Below are positions 43,285 to 52,239 of a DNA stretch of 64,000 bases, one piece after another. The DNA is taken from the NCBI RefSeq assembly GCF_002954775.1, contig NZ_PJME01000011.1:62001-126000 (forward strand), given 5' to 3'. A program made the position numbers and the translations under genes. The stretch is from Streptomyces geranii. GTDB taxonomy: Bacteria; Actinomycetota; Actinomycetes; Streptomycetales; Streptomycetaceae. Below the pieces are notes generated by a model. It had not been told where the DNA came from, did not search any database, and saw only the letters and a list, made by a program, of their open reading frames with translations. Within the stretch, counting starts at the first letter, position 1, and each line of letters begins with the position of its first letter.

Positions 43285-43809
43285 GTGGCGGAGCACGTGG
43301 AACGGGTGGAGCACGTGGAACGGGTGGAGCACGTGGAACAGGTGGAACGGTTCGAGGTAGTACGTGAGATAGCGGCGCCCGCGTCCCGGATCTTCGGCCT
43401 CCTCTGCGACCCCGACGGGCATGTGGCGATCGACAGTTCGGGCATGCTCCAGGCCGCCGACGGGGAGCGGGTGCGAGCGGCCGGTGACTCCTTCGTCGTA
43501 CACATGGACCGCGAGGCGCTGAACGACCTGCCGATGGGCCGGTACGACGTCACCGTGGAGATCACCCGGTTCGAGCAGGACACGCTCATCGAGTGGACGC
43601 CGACGTCCCCGCGCCTCCAGCCCTCCATCAACCACCACTTCGGCTACCGGCTCCGCCCGACGGCGAACGGCACCGAGGTGACCTCGTACTACGACTGGAG
43701 CCGCATCCACGAGCGGTACCGGGCGGCCGGGATATTCCCGATCCTCCAGGAGTCGGCGCTGCGGGCGACGCTGGGGATTCTCGCGCGGACCGTCGAACGG
43801 GCCGCCTGA
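43285..43809 (+). CDS. SRPBCC (START/Bet v 1-like) family protein
   Basis: GTG at 43285 after GGAAAGGA; 174 residues. The START-like fold is evident: FEVVREIAAPASRIFGLLCD (about 22-41), GRYDVTVEITRFEQDTLIEW and GTEVTSYYDWSRIHERYRAA. Polyketide cyclase/SRPBCC proteins bind hydrophobic ligands. The first 21 residues are a tandem repeat of VERVEH encoded by three copies of an 18-base unit and are not part of the fold. It lies 48 bases after the phosphatase gene and may be co-transcribed. Confidence 0.87.
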   Translation: MAEHVERVEHVERVEHVEQVERFEVVREIAAPASRIFGLLCDPDGHVAIDSSGMLQAADGERVRAAGDSFVVHMDREALNDLPMGRYDVTVEITRFEQDTLIEWTPTSPRLQPSINHHFGYRLRPTANGTEVTSYYDWSRIHERYRAAGIFPILQESALRATLGILARTVERAA

Positions 43810-43902
43810 CTCATCGGGCCCGCGCGGCTGCTGCTAGCCTCGTCACGCTTGTCGGGGGACAGCCAACGGGGGCTGGACCATCTGCCGTCCAGGAGGCCCC
43901 AG

Positions 43903-46900
43903 TTGGCCAGTCGTCGCTCCACCGCCCGTGGCATCACAGCCACGCTCGCCGTTCTCGCCGTGACCGCCGGGCCCGGACCGCTCGCCGTCCCGGCCGCCGG
44001 CGCGGAGACCGCCGCCGTCGCGGCGGACACCGTCTTCCAGTCGGACCGGTACGCCCCGCGCGGGGACGACCTCCACAGCGCCGGTCCGAGCGGCTACCTC
44101 CACGCCCAGGAGGGCAGGTCGGGCTACCTCTGGACGTCGTACGACACCGGTACGACCACCGAGTTGGGCTCCCTCCCCCGGGTCGGCCTCCCGGCGTACC
44201 TCGGCTCGTCGTCCGACACCGTGACCGACGTCGTCTCGCGGAACGAGAAGGTCGTCCTGCGGGACATGGCCGCCGGTACCTCGACCGAGGTCGCCCTCAC
44301 CCACGGCACGTACTGGGCCACGTACGGCAGGCATGTGCTGAGCCAGGCCCGTACCGCCGCCGGCGACCGGGTGCTGTGGCTGTACGGCGACGGGGCGCCC
44401 GCCGAGGGCACGACGGTCGACGGCTGGCCGACCGGGATCACCACCAACTTCACCACCGTGGGCGGCGACAGCGGCACCGCCGTCATCAGCTACGCGCTCG
44501 GCGCCACCCAGCACCTGGCGCTGGTGGACCTGGCCGCCGCGAAGGTCACCGGCGACGTGGTGGTGTCCGCCGCTCCGACGGCCGTCGCGCTGAGCGCGGA
44601 CCGGCTGGTCTGGTACGCGTCCGGCAACACCGCGCACGTGCTGAACCGCGCCGACCTCTCGGCCGCCGAGACGACGGTGCCCCTCCCCGGCACCGGAGGC
44701 AACCCCTATCTGGGCATCGCCGGCCGCTGGCTGGTTGTCGCCCGTTCCGCGCCGGCCTCCAGCGACCTGGGTGACGTGTCCGGCCGACCGCTCATGGCCG
44801 TCCCGCTGGCGGGCGGCGACGCGCTCACCCTCCTCCGGCACGCGAACACGTCGGTCACCCCGGCACCCGACGGCGGCCTCCTGGTCGCGGGCGGCACCGA
44901 CTCCGCGCACTGGGCGGTACGGAAGCTCGCCGACACGGGGGCGGGGACTCCGACGCTTACGGAGGTGACCGCCGTTCCGCCGGTGGCCGCGAAGATCGAC
45001 CGGCTGTCGCTGCAGAACGGCAACCTGGCCACCGACGAGGCCGACAGCAGCGCCTACCCGGGCTTCTTCACCCGGCGGATCTCGACGACGGATACGTCCT
45101 ACTCGGCGGGCACTCGGACCTGGCACATGTTCAGCACCTACGGGAGGACGGGCCCGTACTCCACCGGGGACGGGCGCACGGTGATGGTCTACCCCGACTC
45201 CGCCCCCGACGGGCAGGGCTCGTCGGTCCAGTCGCTCGACGACACCGACAGCGCGGGATTCTTCTTCCCCTCGGCCGCCGGCACCGTCCTCGACGTCACC
45301 GGCCGCTACGCGATCGTCAACGGCTCCTCGCCCACCAAGCAGTACGTCGGCGACCTGGGCGTCTACACCGACCTCAAGCCCATCCTCACCCGCTCCGTCA
45401 CCGCCGCCTCCGTCTGGGGGCCCAAGCTGTGGACCCCGGGCACCGCCAAGGGTGTCGTCAACGCGCGGGACGTGCGGACCAACAGGACGACCGACACCGT
45501 GCACACGGGCGCCCCCTGCGTGCCCAAGGAGCTGCAGGCAGTGGGCCGTTGGCTCTACTGGTCCTGCGGCCCGACCGCCGCCGCCGGTGTCTGGGACCGT
45601 ACGGCGAGGAAGAGCGTCCCCGTCCCGTCCGGCGAGGCGCTGCTCGGCGACGGCTACCTCGTACGCCACGACACCTCGGCCGGGGCCCTGCTCCTCACCG
45701 ACTTCGCCGACGGCAGCGCGGCCACCCGCAAGATCGGCGACCTGGCGGCGGGCAACTCCAGCCTGCGCGGGGTGACTTGGACGGTGGACAAGTTCGGCGG
45801 CCCGGCGGCCTATGTCGACGCCGACCGGCGGATCCACCTGGTGCCCAGCGGGGTCGCGCCCCAGCCGCTCGGCCTCGTCGAGTCCGAGGCGACCGACAAC
45901 AAGCACAGCGGCGACGGGGACACCAACCCGTGGTGGCAGTGGCGCGGGTTGCTGAGCAGACCCGCCGCCTCCTGGCAGGCCACGATCACCAGCAAGGCCA
46001 CCGGCGCCCTGATCCGGACGTACACCGGCGGCGAGGCGGACAGCGCGCCCACGGTCCGCTGGAACCTGCGCGACAGCGCGGGCGTGCTGGTCCCCAACGG
46101 CTCGTACACGCTCAAGCTGACGGCCCCGCCCGCCGACGGCACCGGACCGGCGCTGACGATGTCGCGCACGTTCAACATCTCCACGGCGGCCCCCGTCCGC
46201 CACGACTACATCAACAACTCCTGGGAGCCGGACGGCATCGGCGACGTCGTCGGCCTCAAGTCGTCCGGTGTCATCAGCTACATCCCGGGCAACGGCAGGG
46301 GCGGTTTCGGTACGACGATGTCGGCCTCGGGCTGGCCCTCGACGGTGAACCTCCTGGTCCCGTTCGGCGACCTGAACGGCGACCGCGACAACGACATCCT
46401 CGTGCGCTACACCAACGGCGAACTGCGGGCGTACCGCACCGGGCACGCGCAGACCTTCACCACCAGCACCTCGTACACCTCGTTCGGCAAGGGCTGGAAC
46501 CAGTACGACGTCCTGACCCACCCCGGCGACCTCACGGGCGACGGCCGCCCCGACCTGATCGCCCGCAAGGCGTCCACGGGCGAGGTGTTCCTCTACAAGG
46601 GGACGACCGGGAACAGGCTCGCGGCACGGGTCCGGATCGCCGCCAACTGGTCGGGCTACAAGAGGATCGTGGGCGTCGGCGACTTCAACGGCGACGGCCG
46701 GGGCGACCTGTTGGCGCAGGACAAGGCCAACACCCTCTGGCGGTACGACGGCACGGGCACCGGCACCTTCGAGGCGCGGGTGAAGGTCGCCACCAACTGG
46801 GGCTCGAACTACAACGCCGTCATCGGCATCGGCGACCTCACCGGCGACGCGAAGGCGGACCTCGTCTCGCGCGACACGGCGGGCAACGTGTGGCGCAACT

Positions 46901-46977
46901 CCGGTAACGGCAAGGGGTCGTTGGGGCCGCGCACGAGGATCGCGACGGGCTGGCAGTCGTACAAGGGTCTGTACTGA
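43903..46977 (+). CDS. Secreted FG-GAP/VCBS repeat protein
   Basis: TTG at 43903, six bases after AGGAGG; 1024 residues. A signal peptide (GITATLAVLAVTAGPGPLAV) is followed by a beta-propeller-like region of about 650 residues, a FlgD-type Ig segment (TVRWNLRDSAGVLVPNGSYT) and four calcium-binding FG-GAP repeats at the end: GDLNGDRDNDILVR, GDLTGDGRPDLIAR, GDFNGDGRGDLLAQ and GDLTGDAKADLVSR. Integrin-like FG-GAP repeats mediate extracellular adhesion or ligand binding. It is a large secreted or surface-bound protein with unknown ligand, widespread in Streptomyces. Confidence 0.88.
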   Translation: MASRRSTARGITATLAVLAVTAGPGPLAVPAAGAETAAVAADTVFQSDRYAPRGDDLHSAGPSGYLHAQEGRSGYLWTSYDTGTTTELGSLPRVGLPAYLGSSSDTVTDVVSRNEKVVLRDMAAGTSTEVALTHGTYWATYGRHVLSQARTAAGDRVLWLYGDGAPAEGTTVDGWPTGITTNFTTVGGDSGTAVISYALGATQHLALVDLAAAKVTGDVVVSAAPTAVALSADRLVWYASGNTAHVLNRADLSAAETTVPLPGTGGNPYLGIAGRWLVVARSAPASSDLGDVSGRPLMAVPLAGGDALTLLRHANTSVTPAPDGGLLVAGGTDSAHWAVRKLADTGAGTPTLTEVTAVPPVAAKIDRLSLQNGNLATDEADSSAYPGFFTRRISTTDTSYSAGTRTWHMFSTYGRTGPYSTGDGRTVMVYPDSAPDGQGSSVQSLDDTDSAGFFFPSAAGTVLDVTGRYAIVNGSSPTKQYVGDLGVYTDLKPILTRSVTAASVWGPKLWTPGTAKGVVNARDVRTNRTTDTVHTGAPCVPKELQAVGRWLYWSCGPTAAAGVWDRTARKSVPVPSGEALLGDGYLVRHDTSAGALLLTDFADGSAATRKIGDLAAGNSSLRGVTWTVDKFGGPAAYVDADRRIHLVPSGVAPQPLGLVESEATDNKHSGDGDTNPWWQWRGLLSRPAASWQATITSKATGALIRTYTGGEADSAPTVRWNLRDSAGVLVPNGSYTLKLTAPPADGTGPALTMSRTFNISTAAPVRHDYINNSWEPDGIGDVVGLKSSGVISYIPGNGRGGFGTTMSASGWPSTVNLLVPFGDLNGDRDNDILVRYTNGELRAYRTGHAQTFTTSTSYTSFGKGWNQYDVLTHPGDLTGDGRPDLIARKASTGEVFLYKGTTGNRLAARVRIAANWSGYKRIVGVGDFNGDGRGDLLAQDKANTLWRYDGTGTGTFEARVKVATNWGSNYNAVIGIGDLTGDAKADLVSRDTAGNVWRNSGNGKGSLGPRTRIATGWQSYKGLY

Positions 46978-47007
46978 GCCGCGCGGCCCCGCTACTGTCC
47001 TGAGCCA

Positions 47008-47027
47008 GAGAAGAGAATCAGCTTCTC
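47008..47027. promoter_or_regulatory. Inverted repeat GAGAAG-8-CTTCTC before the dehydrogenase pair
   Basis: Perfect 6-base arms in the AT-richer part of the gap, followed by TTCTC-6-GAGAA. They could be an operator or a leader hairpin for the two downstream genes. Confidence 0.3.
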
Positions 47028-47094
47028 ACTCGGGAGAACCTGAGAATCCGTTCCCTGAGGACTGGTCCTGCGCGCGGCCGACACCGGAGGAGCA

Positions 47095-47958
47095 GTGAGG
47101 CTCGGATTCATCGGGGCGGGCCGGATGGGCCGCCCGATCGTCGACCGGCTGCGGGCCGCGGGACATGAGGTGACGGTCCTCGTACGCCGCCCGGAGTCCC
47201 GCGCGTCAGCGGCGGCGGCCGGTTTGACCTGCGCCGGGACGGTCGCGGAGACCGTCCGGGACGCGGACGCGGTGTTCGTCACCGTGCTGACCGACGAGCA
47301 GGTCCGCTCGGTGTGCCTGGGCCCGGCCGGCGCGGTCGCGGCCATGCGCCCCGGGGCGACCCTCGTCCAGCACACCACCTCCGCCCCGGCCACAGCCCGA
47401 CTCCTCGCACAGGCCGGGGCAGAACAGGGGATCGGAGTCCTCGACGCGGCCCTCTCGGGCAGCCCGCCCGACATCGCCGAGGGGCGGCTGACGCTGTGGG
47501 TCGGCGGGGAGGAGACGGTTCTGGAGGCCGTACGACCGCTGCTGTCGACGTACGCCTCGCCGGTCCTGTGGGTCGGGGCGGCGGCGGGGGACGGGCAGCG
47601 GGTGAAGCTCGTGAACAACGCGCTGTTCGTGGCCCAGGTCGGGCTCGCGGTCGACGCCGTACGGCTGGCGGGGTCGCTCGGGATCGACGAGCGGACCCTG
47701 CTGGCCGTCCTGCCGCACGGCAGCGGGGCCAGTCGTGCCCTGTCCGTCGTGGCCGGTGGTGGTTCGGTGGACGCGGTCGCGGGGCGACTGGCGGCGCTGA
47801 TGCGCAAGGACGTCGCCGTGGTGCGCGAGGTCGCGCGGAGCGCGGGGGCCGACCTCGGGATCATCGGGGCGGTGCTGGCGTCGGAGGCGGTGGAGAGCAA
47901 GGTGCTGGGGGCGGCCCGCGCACCGGACGACCAGGACTCGCGGAGGGCGGCATCGTGA
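47095..47958 (+). CDS. NAD(P)-dependent 3-hydroxyisobutyrate-dehydrogenase-like enzyme, first copy
   Basis: GTG at 47095 after GGAGGAG; 287 residues. Rossmann motif RLGFIGAGRMGRPIVDRLRA at the start, substrate motif DAALSGSPPDIAEGRLTLWV near 120 (the usual GG is SG-S), and catalytic-Lys region GDGQRVKLVNNALFVAQVGL near 170. These beta-hydroxyacid dehydrogenases oxidise or reduce small hydroxy-acids; imine-reductase-like members exist. It overlaps the next gene of the same family by four bases, so the pair may act as a heteromer or on related substrates. Confidence 0.87.
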   Translation: MRLGFIGAGRMGRPIVDRLRAAGHEVTVLVRRPESRASAAAAGLTCAGTVAETVRDADAVFVTVLTDEQVRSVCLGPAGAVAAMRPGATLVQHTTSAPATARLLAQAGAEQGIGVLDAALSGSPPDIAEGRLTLWVGGEETVLEAVRPLLSTYASPVLWVGAAAGDGQRVKLVNNALFVAQVGLAVDAVRLAGSLGIDERTLLAVLPHGSGASRALSVVAGGGSVDAVAGRLAALMRKDVAVVREVARSAGADLGIIGAVLASEAVESKVLGAARAPDDQDSRRAAS

Positions 47959-48770
47959 AGGTGGGTTTCATCGGGCTCGGCAGCATGGGGTTGCCGATGG
48001 CGCGGCGCATCCGGGCGGAGGGGCACGATCTCACCCTGTACGCCCGGCGGCAGGCGTCGCTTGAGCCCTTCGCGGGCGCGGACGGGGTGACGTTCGCGGC
48101 GACCCCCGCCGAACTGGGCGCGGCGGTCGAGTCGGTCGGCGTGTGCGTCTTCGACGCGGCGGGCGTCGAGGAGGTCGTGTTCGGGCCGAACGGGCTGGCG
48201 GGGGCGATGGAACCGGGGAGCGTGGTGCTCGTGCACAGCACGCTGTCGCCCCGGCAGATACAGGCGATCGCCGAGCGGGCGACGCCGTACGGTCTGCGTG
48301 TCCTCGACGCGCCGGTGAGCGGGGGCAGCGCGCGGGCGCTCGCGGGCGAGCTGACGGTCATGGTGGGCGGGGAGGCGGAAGCGCTGGCCGACGTCTCCGG
48401 GCTGCTGGCCGCGCTCTCGGGGCATGTCGTGCATCTTGGCGGGGTCGGGGCCGGGTCGTACGCGAAGCTCGTCAACAACACCCTGTTCGCCGCGCAGATC
48501 GCCCTCGCGGACGACGCGATGCGGGCGGGCGAGGCGCTGGGCGTCGACCCGGCGGCCCTGGCGGACATCCTGACGACGAGCAGTTCGGCGTGTGTCGCGT
48601 CGGGGGTGCGACTGCGGGCGGGCTCCCTGGCGGGGATCGCCGGCACACCGGCCGACGCGGCCCTGACGAAGGACGTGACACTGACGGCGGAGCTGCTGGG
48701 CGAGGGCGCCCCCGGCGGCGAACTCGTGGTGGCGGCACGGCGGTTCGTGACGGGCATGCGACAGGGGTGA
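47955..48770 (+). CDS. 3-hydroxyisobutyrate-dehydrogenase-like enzyme, second copy
   Basis: GTG at 47955 overlaps the previous TGA; 271 residues. It has VKVGFIGLGSMGLPMARRIR, the canonical substrate loop LDAPVSGGSARALAGELTVM (about 117-136), and the catalytic-Lys segment GAGSYAKLVNNTLFAAQIAL. It is closer to the family consensus than its partner. NAD(P)H-dependent oxidoreduction of a beta-hydroxyacid in the cytoplasm is expected; substrate unknown. Confidence 0.9.
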   Translation: MKVGFIGLGSMGLPMARRIRAEGHDLTLYARRQASLEPFAGADGVTFAATPAELGAAVESVGVCVFDAAGVEEVVFGPNGLAGAMEPGSVVLVHSTLSPRQIQAIAERATPYGLRVLDAPVSGGSARALAGELTVMVGGEAEALADVSGLLAALSGHVVHLGGVGAGSYAKLVNNTLFAAQIALADDAMRAGEALGVDPAALADILTTSSSACVASGVRLRAGSLAGIAGTPADAALTKDVTLTAELLGEGAPGGELVVAARRFVTGMRQG

Positions 48771-49011
48771 CCGAACCCGGCCCCGTGGTCGGCTGCTTGG
48801 ACTCCACCCGCCCGAACGGGTCGCGGGCGTCATCGCGCTCCGTCCCGACGCCTGACGCTCGGTTCGAACGGATCCGGCGGGGACTTCCGTCGGTCTCGGT
48901 CCGGCGGAGCCAAGCGGGGTGATTGCCAAGTGGCTCCGGACTCGGCCATCAGCCCGGCCTACCGGCTACCGGGCGTCATGGCCCCAGTGACCGCCGACCC
49001 GCCAGTTCCCC

Positions 49012-49039
49012 GTCTCCGATCTCCGGTCTCCGATCTCCG
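49012..49039. repeat. Two exact copies of GTCTCCGATCTCCG
   Basis: A 14-base tandem duplication in the convergent gap 48771-49091 between the dehydrogenase pair and the ammonium transporter. Apart from this and a weak hairpin near 49070-49095, I see nothing in that gap. Confidence 0.7.
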
Positions 49040-49091
49040 AGTTCGGTGACGCGCCCCTGACGGGCCCACGACGACAGGGCCTGACCCGGGC

Positions 49092-50393
49092 CTAGCCCGC
49101 GGCGGCCGGCTCCGGCACCGGGGACGACGCCGTGGCCGGCGGATGCGCGAGGTCGTAGGCGCTCTCCGCGTGCAAGTGGACGTCGACGCCCTCCTGTTCG
49201 ACCTCGGGGCGGACCCGTAGGCCCATCGTCTTGTCGAGGGCCTTGGCGATCAGCCAGGTCACGGCGAAGGAGTACGCGAGGACGGCGAAGGCGCCGACCG
49301 CCTGCTTGCCGACGAGGGAGAGGCCGCCGCCGTAGAGGAGGCCGTCCACGCCGTTGGGGGCGTCCGAGGTGGCGAGGATGCCGACCAGCAGGGTGCCGGT
49401 GAGGCCGCCGACCAGGTGGATGCCGACGACGTCCAGGGAGTCGTCGTACCCGAACTTGTACTTGAGCCCGACCGCCAGCGCGCACACCGCGCCGCCGATC
49501 GCGCCCAGGGCCAGCGCGCCCAGCGGGGAGACCGCGCCGCAGGACGGGGTGATCGCGACCAGGCCCGCGATGGCGCCGGAGGCGGCGCCGAGGGTCGTGG
49601 GGTGGCCGTCGCGGAGCTTCTCCACGAGGAGCCAGCCGAGCATCGCGGAGCAGGTGGCGGTGAAGGTGTTCAGTACGACGACGGAGGCGGCGTTCGAAGA
49701 GGTCAGCGCGGAGCCGCCGTTGAAGCCGAACCAGCCGAACCAGAGCAGGCCCGCGCCGAGCATCACCAGGGGGAGGTTGTGCGGGCGTTCCTGGCCGCCC
49801 GCCTTCTGCCAGCCGATGCGTCTGCCGAGGACGAGGATCACGGCGAGGGCGGCGGCGCCGGAGTTGATGTGGACGGCCGTACCGCCCGCGTAGTCGATGG
49901 CGCCGAGCTTGTTGACGATCCAGCCGCCGACCACGTCCTTGCCGTCGAAGGCGAACACCCAGTGGGCGACCGGGAGATAGACCAGCGTGACCCAGATGCC
50001 GGTGAAGGCCATCCAGGCGCCGAACTTGATGCGGTCCGAGATCGCGCCGCAGATCAGGGCGGCGGTGAGCGCCGCGAAGAGGGCCTGGAAGGCGGCGAAG
50101 ACGGAGAGCGGGATGACCGCCTTCGGGTCGTCCGCGATGACGCCCTTCATGCCGAAGAACTCGGTGACGTCACCGAGCAGTCCGGCGCCGCCGATGGAGT
50201 CGCCGAAGGCGGCCGAGAAGCCGTAGACGATCCAGATGCAGCCGACCAGGGCGACTGAGCCGAAGGTCATCATGATCATGTTCAGGACGCTCTTGGCGGC
50301 GACCATGCCGCCGTAGAAGAGGGCCAGGCCCGGCACCATCAGACAGACGAGGGCCGTGCTCGCGAGCATCCAAGCGGTACTTCCGGTGTCCAT
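49092..50393 (-). CDS. amtB: Ammonium/methylammonium transporter (Amt family)
   Basis: ATG at 50393, seven bases after GGAG; 433 residues with 11 membrane segments. Amt marks are MVPGLALFYGGMVAAKSVLN near 20, DYAGGTAVHINSGAAALA with the pore His near 157, FNGGSALTSSN near 215, and DVVGIHLVGGLTGTLLVGIL with the second pore His near 312. It brings ammonium, or methylammonium, across the membrane. It is not beside glnK/glnD as the housekeeping amtB is, but at the end of the glutamine-synthetase/glutamate-synthase-like cluster, suggesting a dedicated role in amine uptake. Confidence 0.93.
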   Translation of the reverse strand: MDTGSTAWMLASTALVCLMVPGLALFYGGMVAAKSVLNMIMMTFGSVALVGCIWIVYGFSAAFGDSIGGAGLLGDVTEFFGMKGVIADDPKAVIPLSVFAAFQALFAALTAALICGAISDRIKFGAWMAFTGIWVTLVYLPVAHWVFAFDGKDVVGGWIVNKLGAIDYAGGTAVHINSGAAALAVILVLGRRIGWQKAGGQERPHNLPLVMLGAGLLWFGWFGFNGGSALTSSNAASVVVLNTFTATCSAMLGWLLVEKLRDGHPTTLGAASGAIAGLVAITPSCGAVSPLGALALGAIGGAVCALAVGLKYKFGYDDSLDVVGIHLVGGLTGTLLVGILATSDAPNGVDGLLYGGGLSLVGKQAVGAFAVLAYSFAVTWLIAKALDKTMGLRVRPEVEQEGVDVHLHAESAYDLAHPPATASSPVPEPAAAG

Positions 50394-50508
50394 GCGCACA
50401 CTCCGCGGAGAAGTCCAGCCGAAGGAAACAATGTTTCACCGCAGTAGACAGGTGGCGCGTTACGGGACATCGCCGTGGCTGATTAAAGCCCGGTTTCGAT
50501 GCCGACTC

Positions 50509-51141
50509 TCAGTGCTGCGGGCTGTCGCCGAAGGCCGTCACCGTCAGGAACTGGATGGGGAGTTCGAGCAGGCGCTCGGGGCCGTGCGGGGCCTCGCCGT
50601 CGAACTGGAGGGCGTCGCCGGGGCGCAGGGTGTAGCTGGACTTGCCGTGGCCGTACGCCATCACGCCCTCCAGCATGTAGATGATCTCGGTGCCCGCGTG
50701 CTGGAACAGCGGGAAGACCTCGCTCTGTTCGGTGAGCGTGACGAGCAGGGCGTCCATGCGTTTGTGGGTGCCTCTCAGCGAGCCGAGCTGGGCGTACTCG
50801 TGGCCGACCTTCGTCCCGCGCCGCACGATCCGGGCGCCATGGCCCGCCGGGACGAAGACGGCCTCGCGTTCGTCGTCCATGCCCCGGAACAGGGCGGTCA
50901 CCGGGACGTCGAGACCGCGCGCGAGCCGGGAGAGGGTGGTGAGGCTGCACGCGGTCTGGGCGTTCTCGATCTTTGACAGCATCGCCTTCGAGATGCCGAC
51001 CCGTTGTGCCATCTCCCCGACCGACAGTCCGGCCGCCTGACGGTACTCACGCGCCCGGACCGCGATGACGCGCTCCAGCGCCTTGTCGTCGGAGTCGTGA
51101 GTTTCGTCGGAGCCGTCGGCGTGTTCAGGGTGGTCGGTCAT
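50509..51141 (-). CDS. XRE-family regulator with C-terminal cupin domain
   Basis: 210 residues from the ATG at 51141. Helix-turn-helix at about 30-85 (VRAREYRQAAGLSVGEMAQR, VGISKAMLSKIENAQTACSL) and a cupin barrel at about 120-205 (FQHAGTEIIYMLEGVMAYGH, LRPGDALQFDGEAPHGPERL). XRE-cupin proteins (PuuR type) repress catabolic operons and bind a small amine or amino acid in the cupin. It lies inside the amine/glutamate cluster, 10 bases after the flavoenzyme gene, and probably controls it. Confidence 0.92.
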   Translation of the reverse strand: MTDHPEHADGSDETHDSDDKALERVIAVRAREYRQAAGLSVGEMAQRVGISKAMLSKIENAQTACSLTTLSRLARGLDVPVTALFRGMDDEREAVFVPAGHGARIVRRGTKVGHEYAQLGSLRGTHKRMDALLVTLTEQSEVFPLFQHAGTEIIYMLEGVMAYGHGKSSYTLRPGDALQFDGEAPHGPERLLELPIQFLTVTAFGDSPQH

Positions 51142-51150
51142 CGGCGCATC

Positions 51151-52239
51151 TTAACCAGCGCGTTCCAGACGGAAACGGGGGTGGGGTTCGGTGCGGCCGA
51201 GGGCGAGGTCTGCGGCCAGCGCGCCGATGAGCGGGGCGAACTTGGCGCCGTGGCCCGAGCACGGGGAGACGATGACGAAGGGGCCGTGGCGGTCGAGGAC
51301 GAAGTCCTCGTCGGGGGTGGTGGTGTAGAGGCAGGTCGTCTCGGCGACCGGGTCGGGGTCGAGGCCGAGGAGGCGGTCGCGTACGAAGCCGCCGACCCGG
51401 GTGCGCGAGGTCGGGTCGACGACTCCGTCGCGGGTACGGGCGGAGGTGGGCGTGCCCCGGTCGTGCTCGGCGACCTTCATCGCGGGGAGCGGACCGCCGT
51501 CGCTGCCCGAGGGCAGGCCGTAGAGGTGCAGTTCCCCGTCCCAGATCAGGGTGGGCCAGCGGACGGCCGGGTCCCGCTGCCGGAAGTGGAAGACCTGCTG
51601 CTGGGTCACCTTCAAGGGGGGTAGGGGGACGGGCAGTTGGAGGTCGGGCAGCCAGGCTCCGGCCGCGATCACCACCGTGTCGGCGACGATCTCGTGACCG
51701 TCGTGGGTGCGCAGCCGTGCCTTCCCGTCCGCCCGGACCTCGATGCCGGTGACCCGGCTGCCGATGAGCGCCCGCGCCCCGTGCTCGATCGCCCGCCGGA
51801 CGCAGGCGGCGACGGTCTGGTCGGCGTCGACCGTGCCCGCGTCCGGGTGGTACAGCACCGGGCCGGTGATACGGATGTACGGCCAGCGTTCGGATGCGGC
51901 TTCCGGGCGGAGGAGTTCATGGGGCACTCCGGCCGCGGCGAGGAGGCCGGCGATCGCCCCGGGGTCGCGGTCCTCCCCCATGTCGAGCCCACCGGTCTTG
52001 CGCAGCAAGGGAGTTGAGCTGTCCTGCTCCAACTCCCGCCACTGCTCGTACGCCTGGCCGGTCAGCCGTACGTAGAAGGGGTCGGCGTACGCCCGCCGGA
52101 AGATCCGCGAGCTGCCGTGCGAGCTGCCGTTCCGGTGGCCGATGTCGTACGCCTCGATCAGCGTGACCTCGTGACCGGCGCGGGCCAGCTGCCAGGCGGT
52201 GGCGGCGCCCATGAGCCCGGCGCCGACGACCGCGATCAC
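51151..52239 (-). CDS. Monomeric sarcosine oxidase/N-methyl-amino-acid oxidase-like flavoenzyme
   Basis: GTG at 52239 overlaps the upstream TGA by four bases; 362 residues. FAD site IAVVGAGLMGAATAWQLARA at the N-terminus, SSHGSSRIFRRAYADPFYV near 40 as in sarcosine and N-methyltryptophan oxidases, and ETTCLYTTTPDEDFVLDRHG near 300, whose Cys303 fits the covalent flavin site of those enzymes. SGHGAKFAPLIG follows. It oxidises an N-methyl amino acid to the amino acid and formaldehyde with H2O2 release. Inside this operon N-methylglutamate is a likely substrate. Confidence 0.87.
   Translation of the reverse strand: MIAVVGAGLMGAATAWQLARAGHEVTLIEAYDIGHRNGSSHGSSRIFRRAYADPFYVRLTGQAYEQWRELEQDSSTPLLRKTGGLDMGEDRDPGAIAGLLAAAGVPHELLRPEAASERWPYIRITGPVLYHPDAGTVDADQTVAACVRRAIEHGARALIGSRVTGIEVRADGKARLRTHDGHEIVADTVVIAAGAWLPDLQLPVPLPPLKVTQQQVFHFRQRDPAVRWPTLIWDGELHLYGLPSGSDGGPLPAMKVAEHDRGTPTSARTRDGVVDPTSRTRVGGFVRDRLLGLDPDPVAETTCLYTTTPDEDFVLDRHGPFVIVSPCSGHGAKFAPLIGALAADLALGRTEPHPRFRLERAG

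Noticed and set aside
43843..46521. Long - strand open frame opposite the FG-GAP gene
   Set aside because: Shadow frame; the + strand shows a signal peptide and four FG-GAP repeats.
48855..48885. GGTTCGAACGG resembling a tRNA T-loop
   Set aside because: No acceptor, D or anticodon arms can be folded around it.
49068..49100. GACGACAGGGCC similar to the MITE end at 18237-18247
   Set aside because: Only 12 bases match, with no partner end or target duplication nearby; probably chance or a terminator stem.
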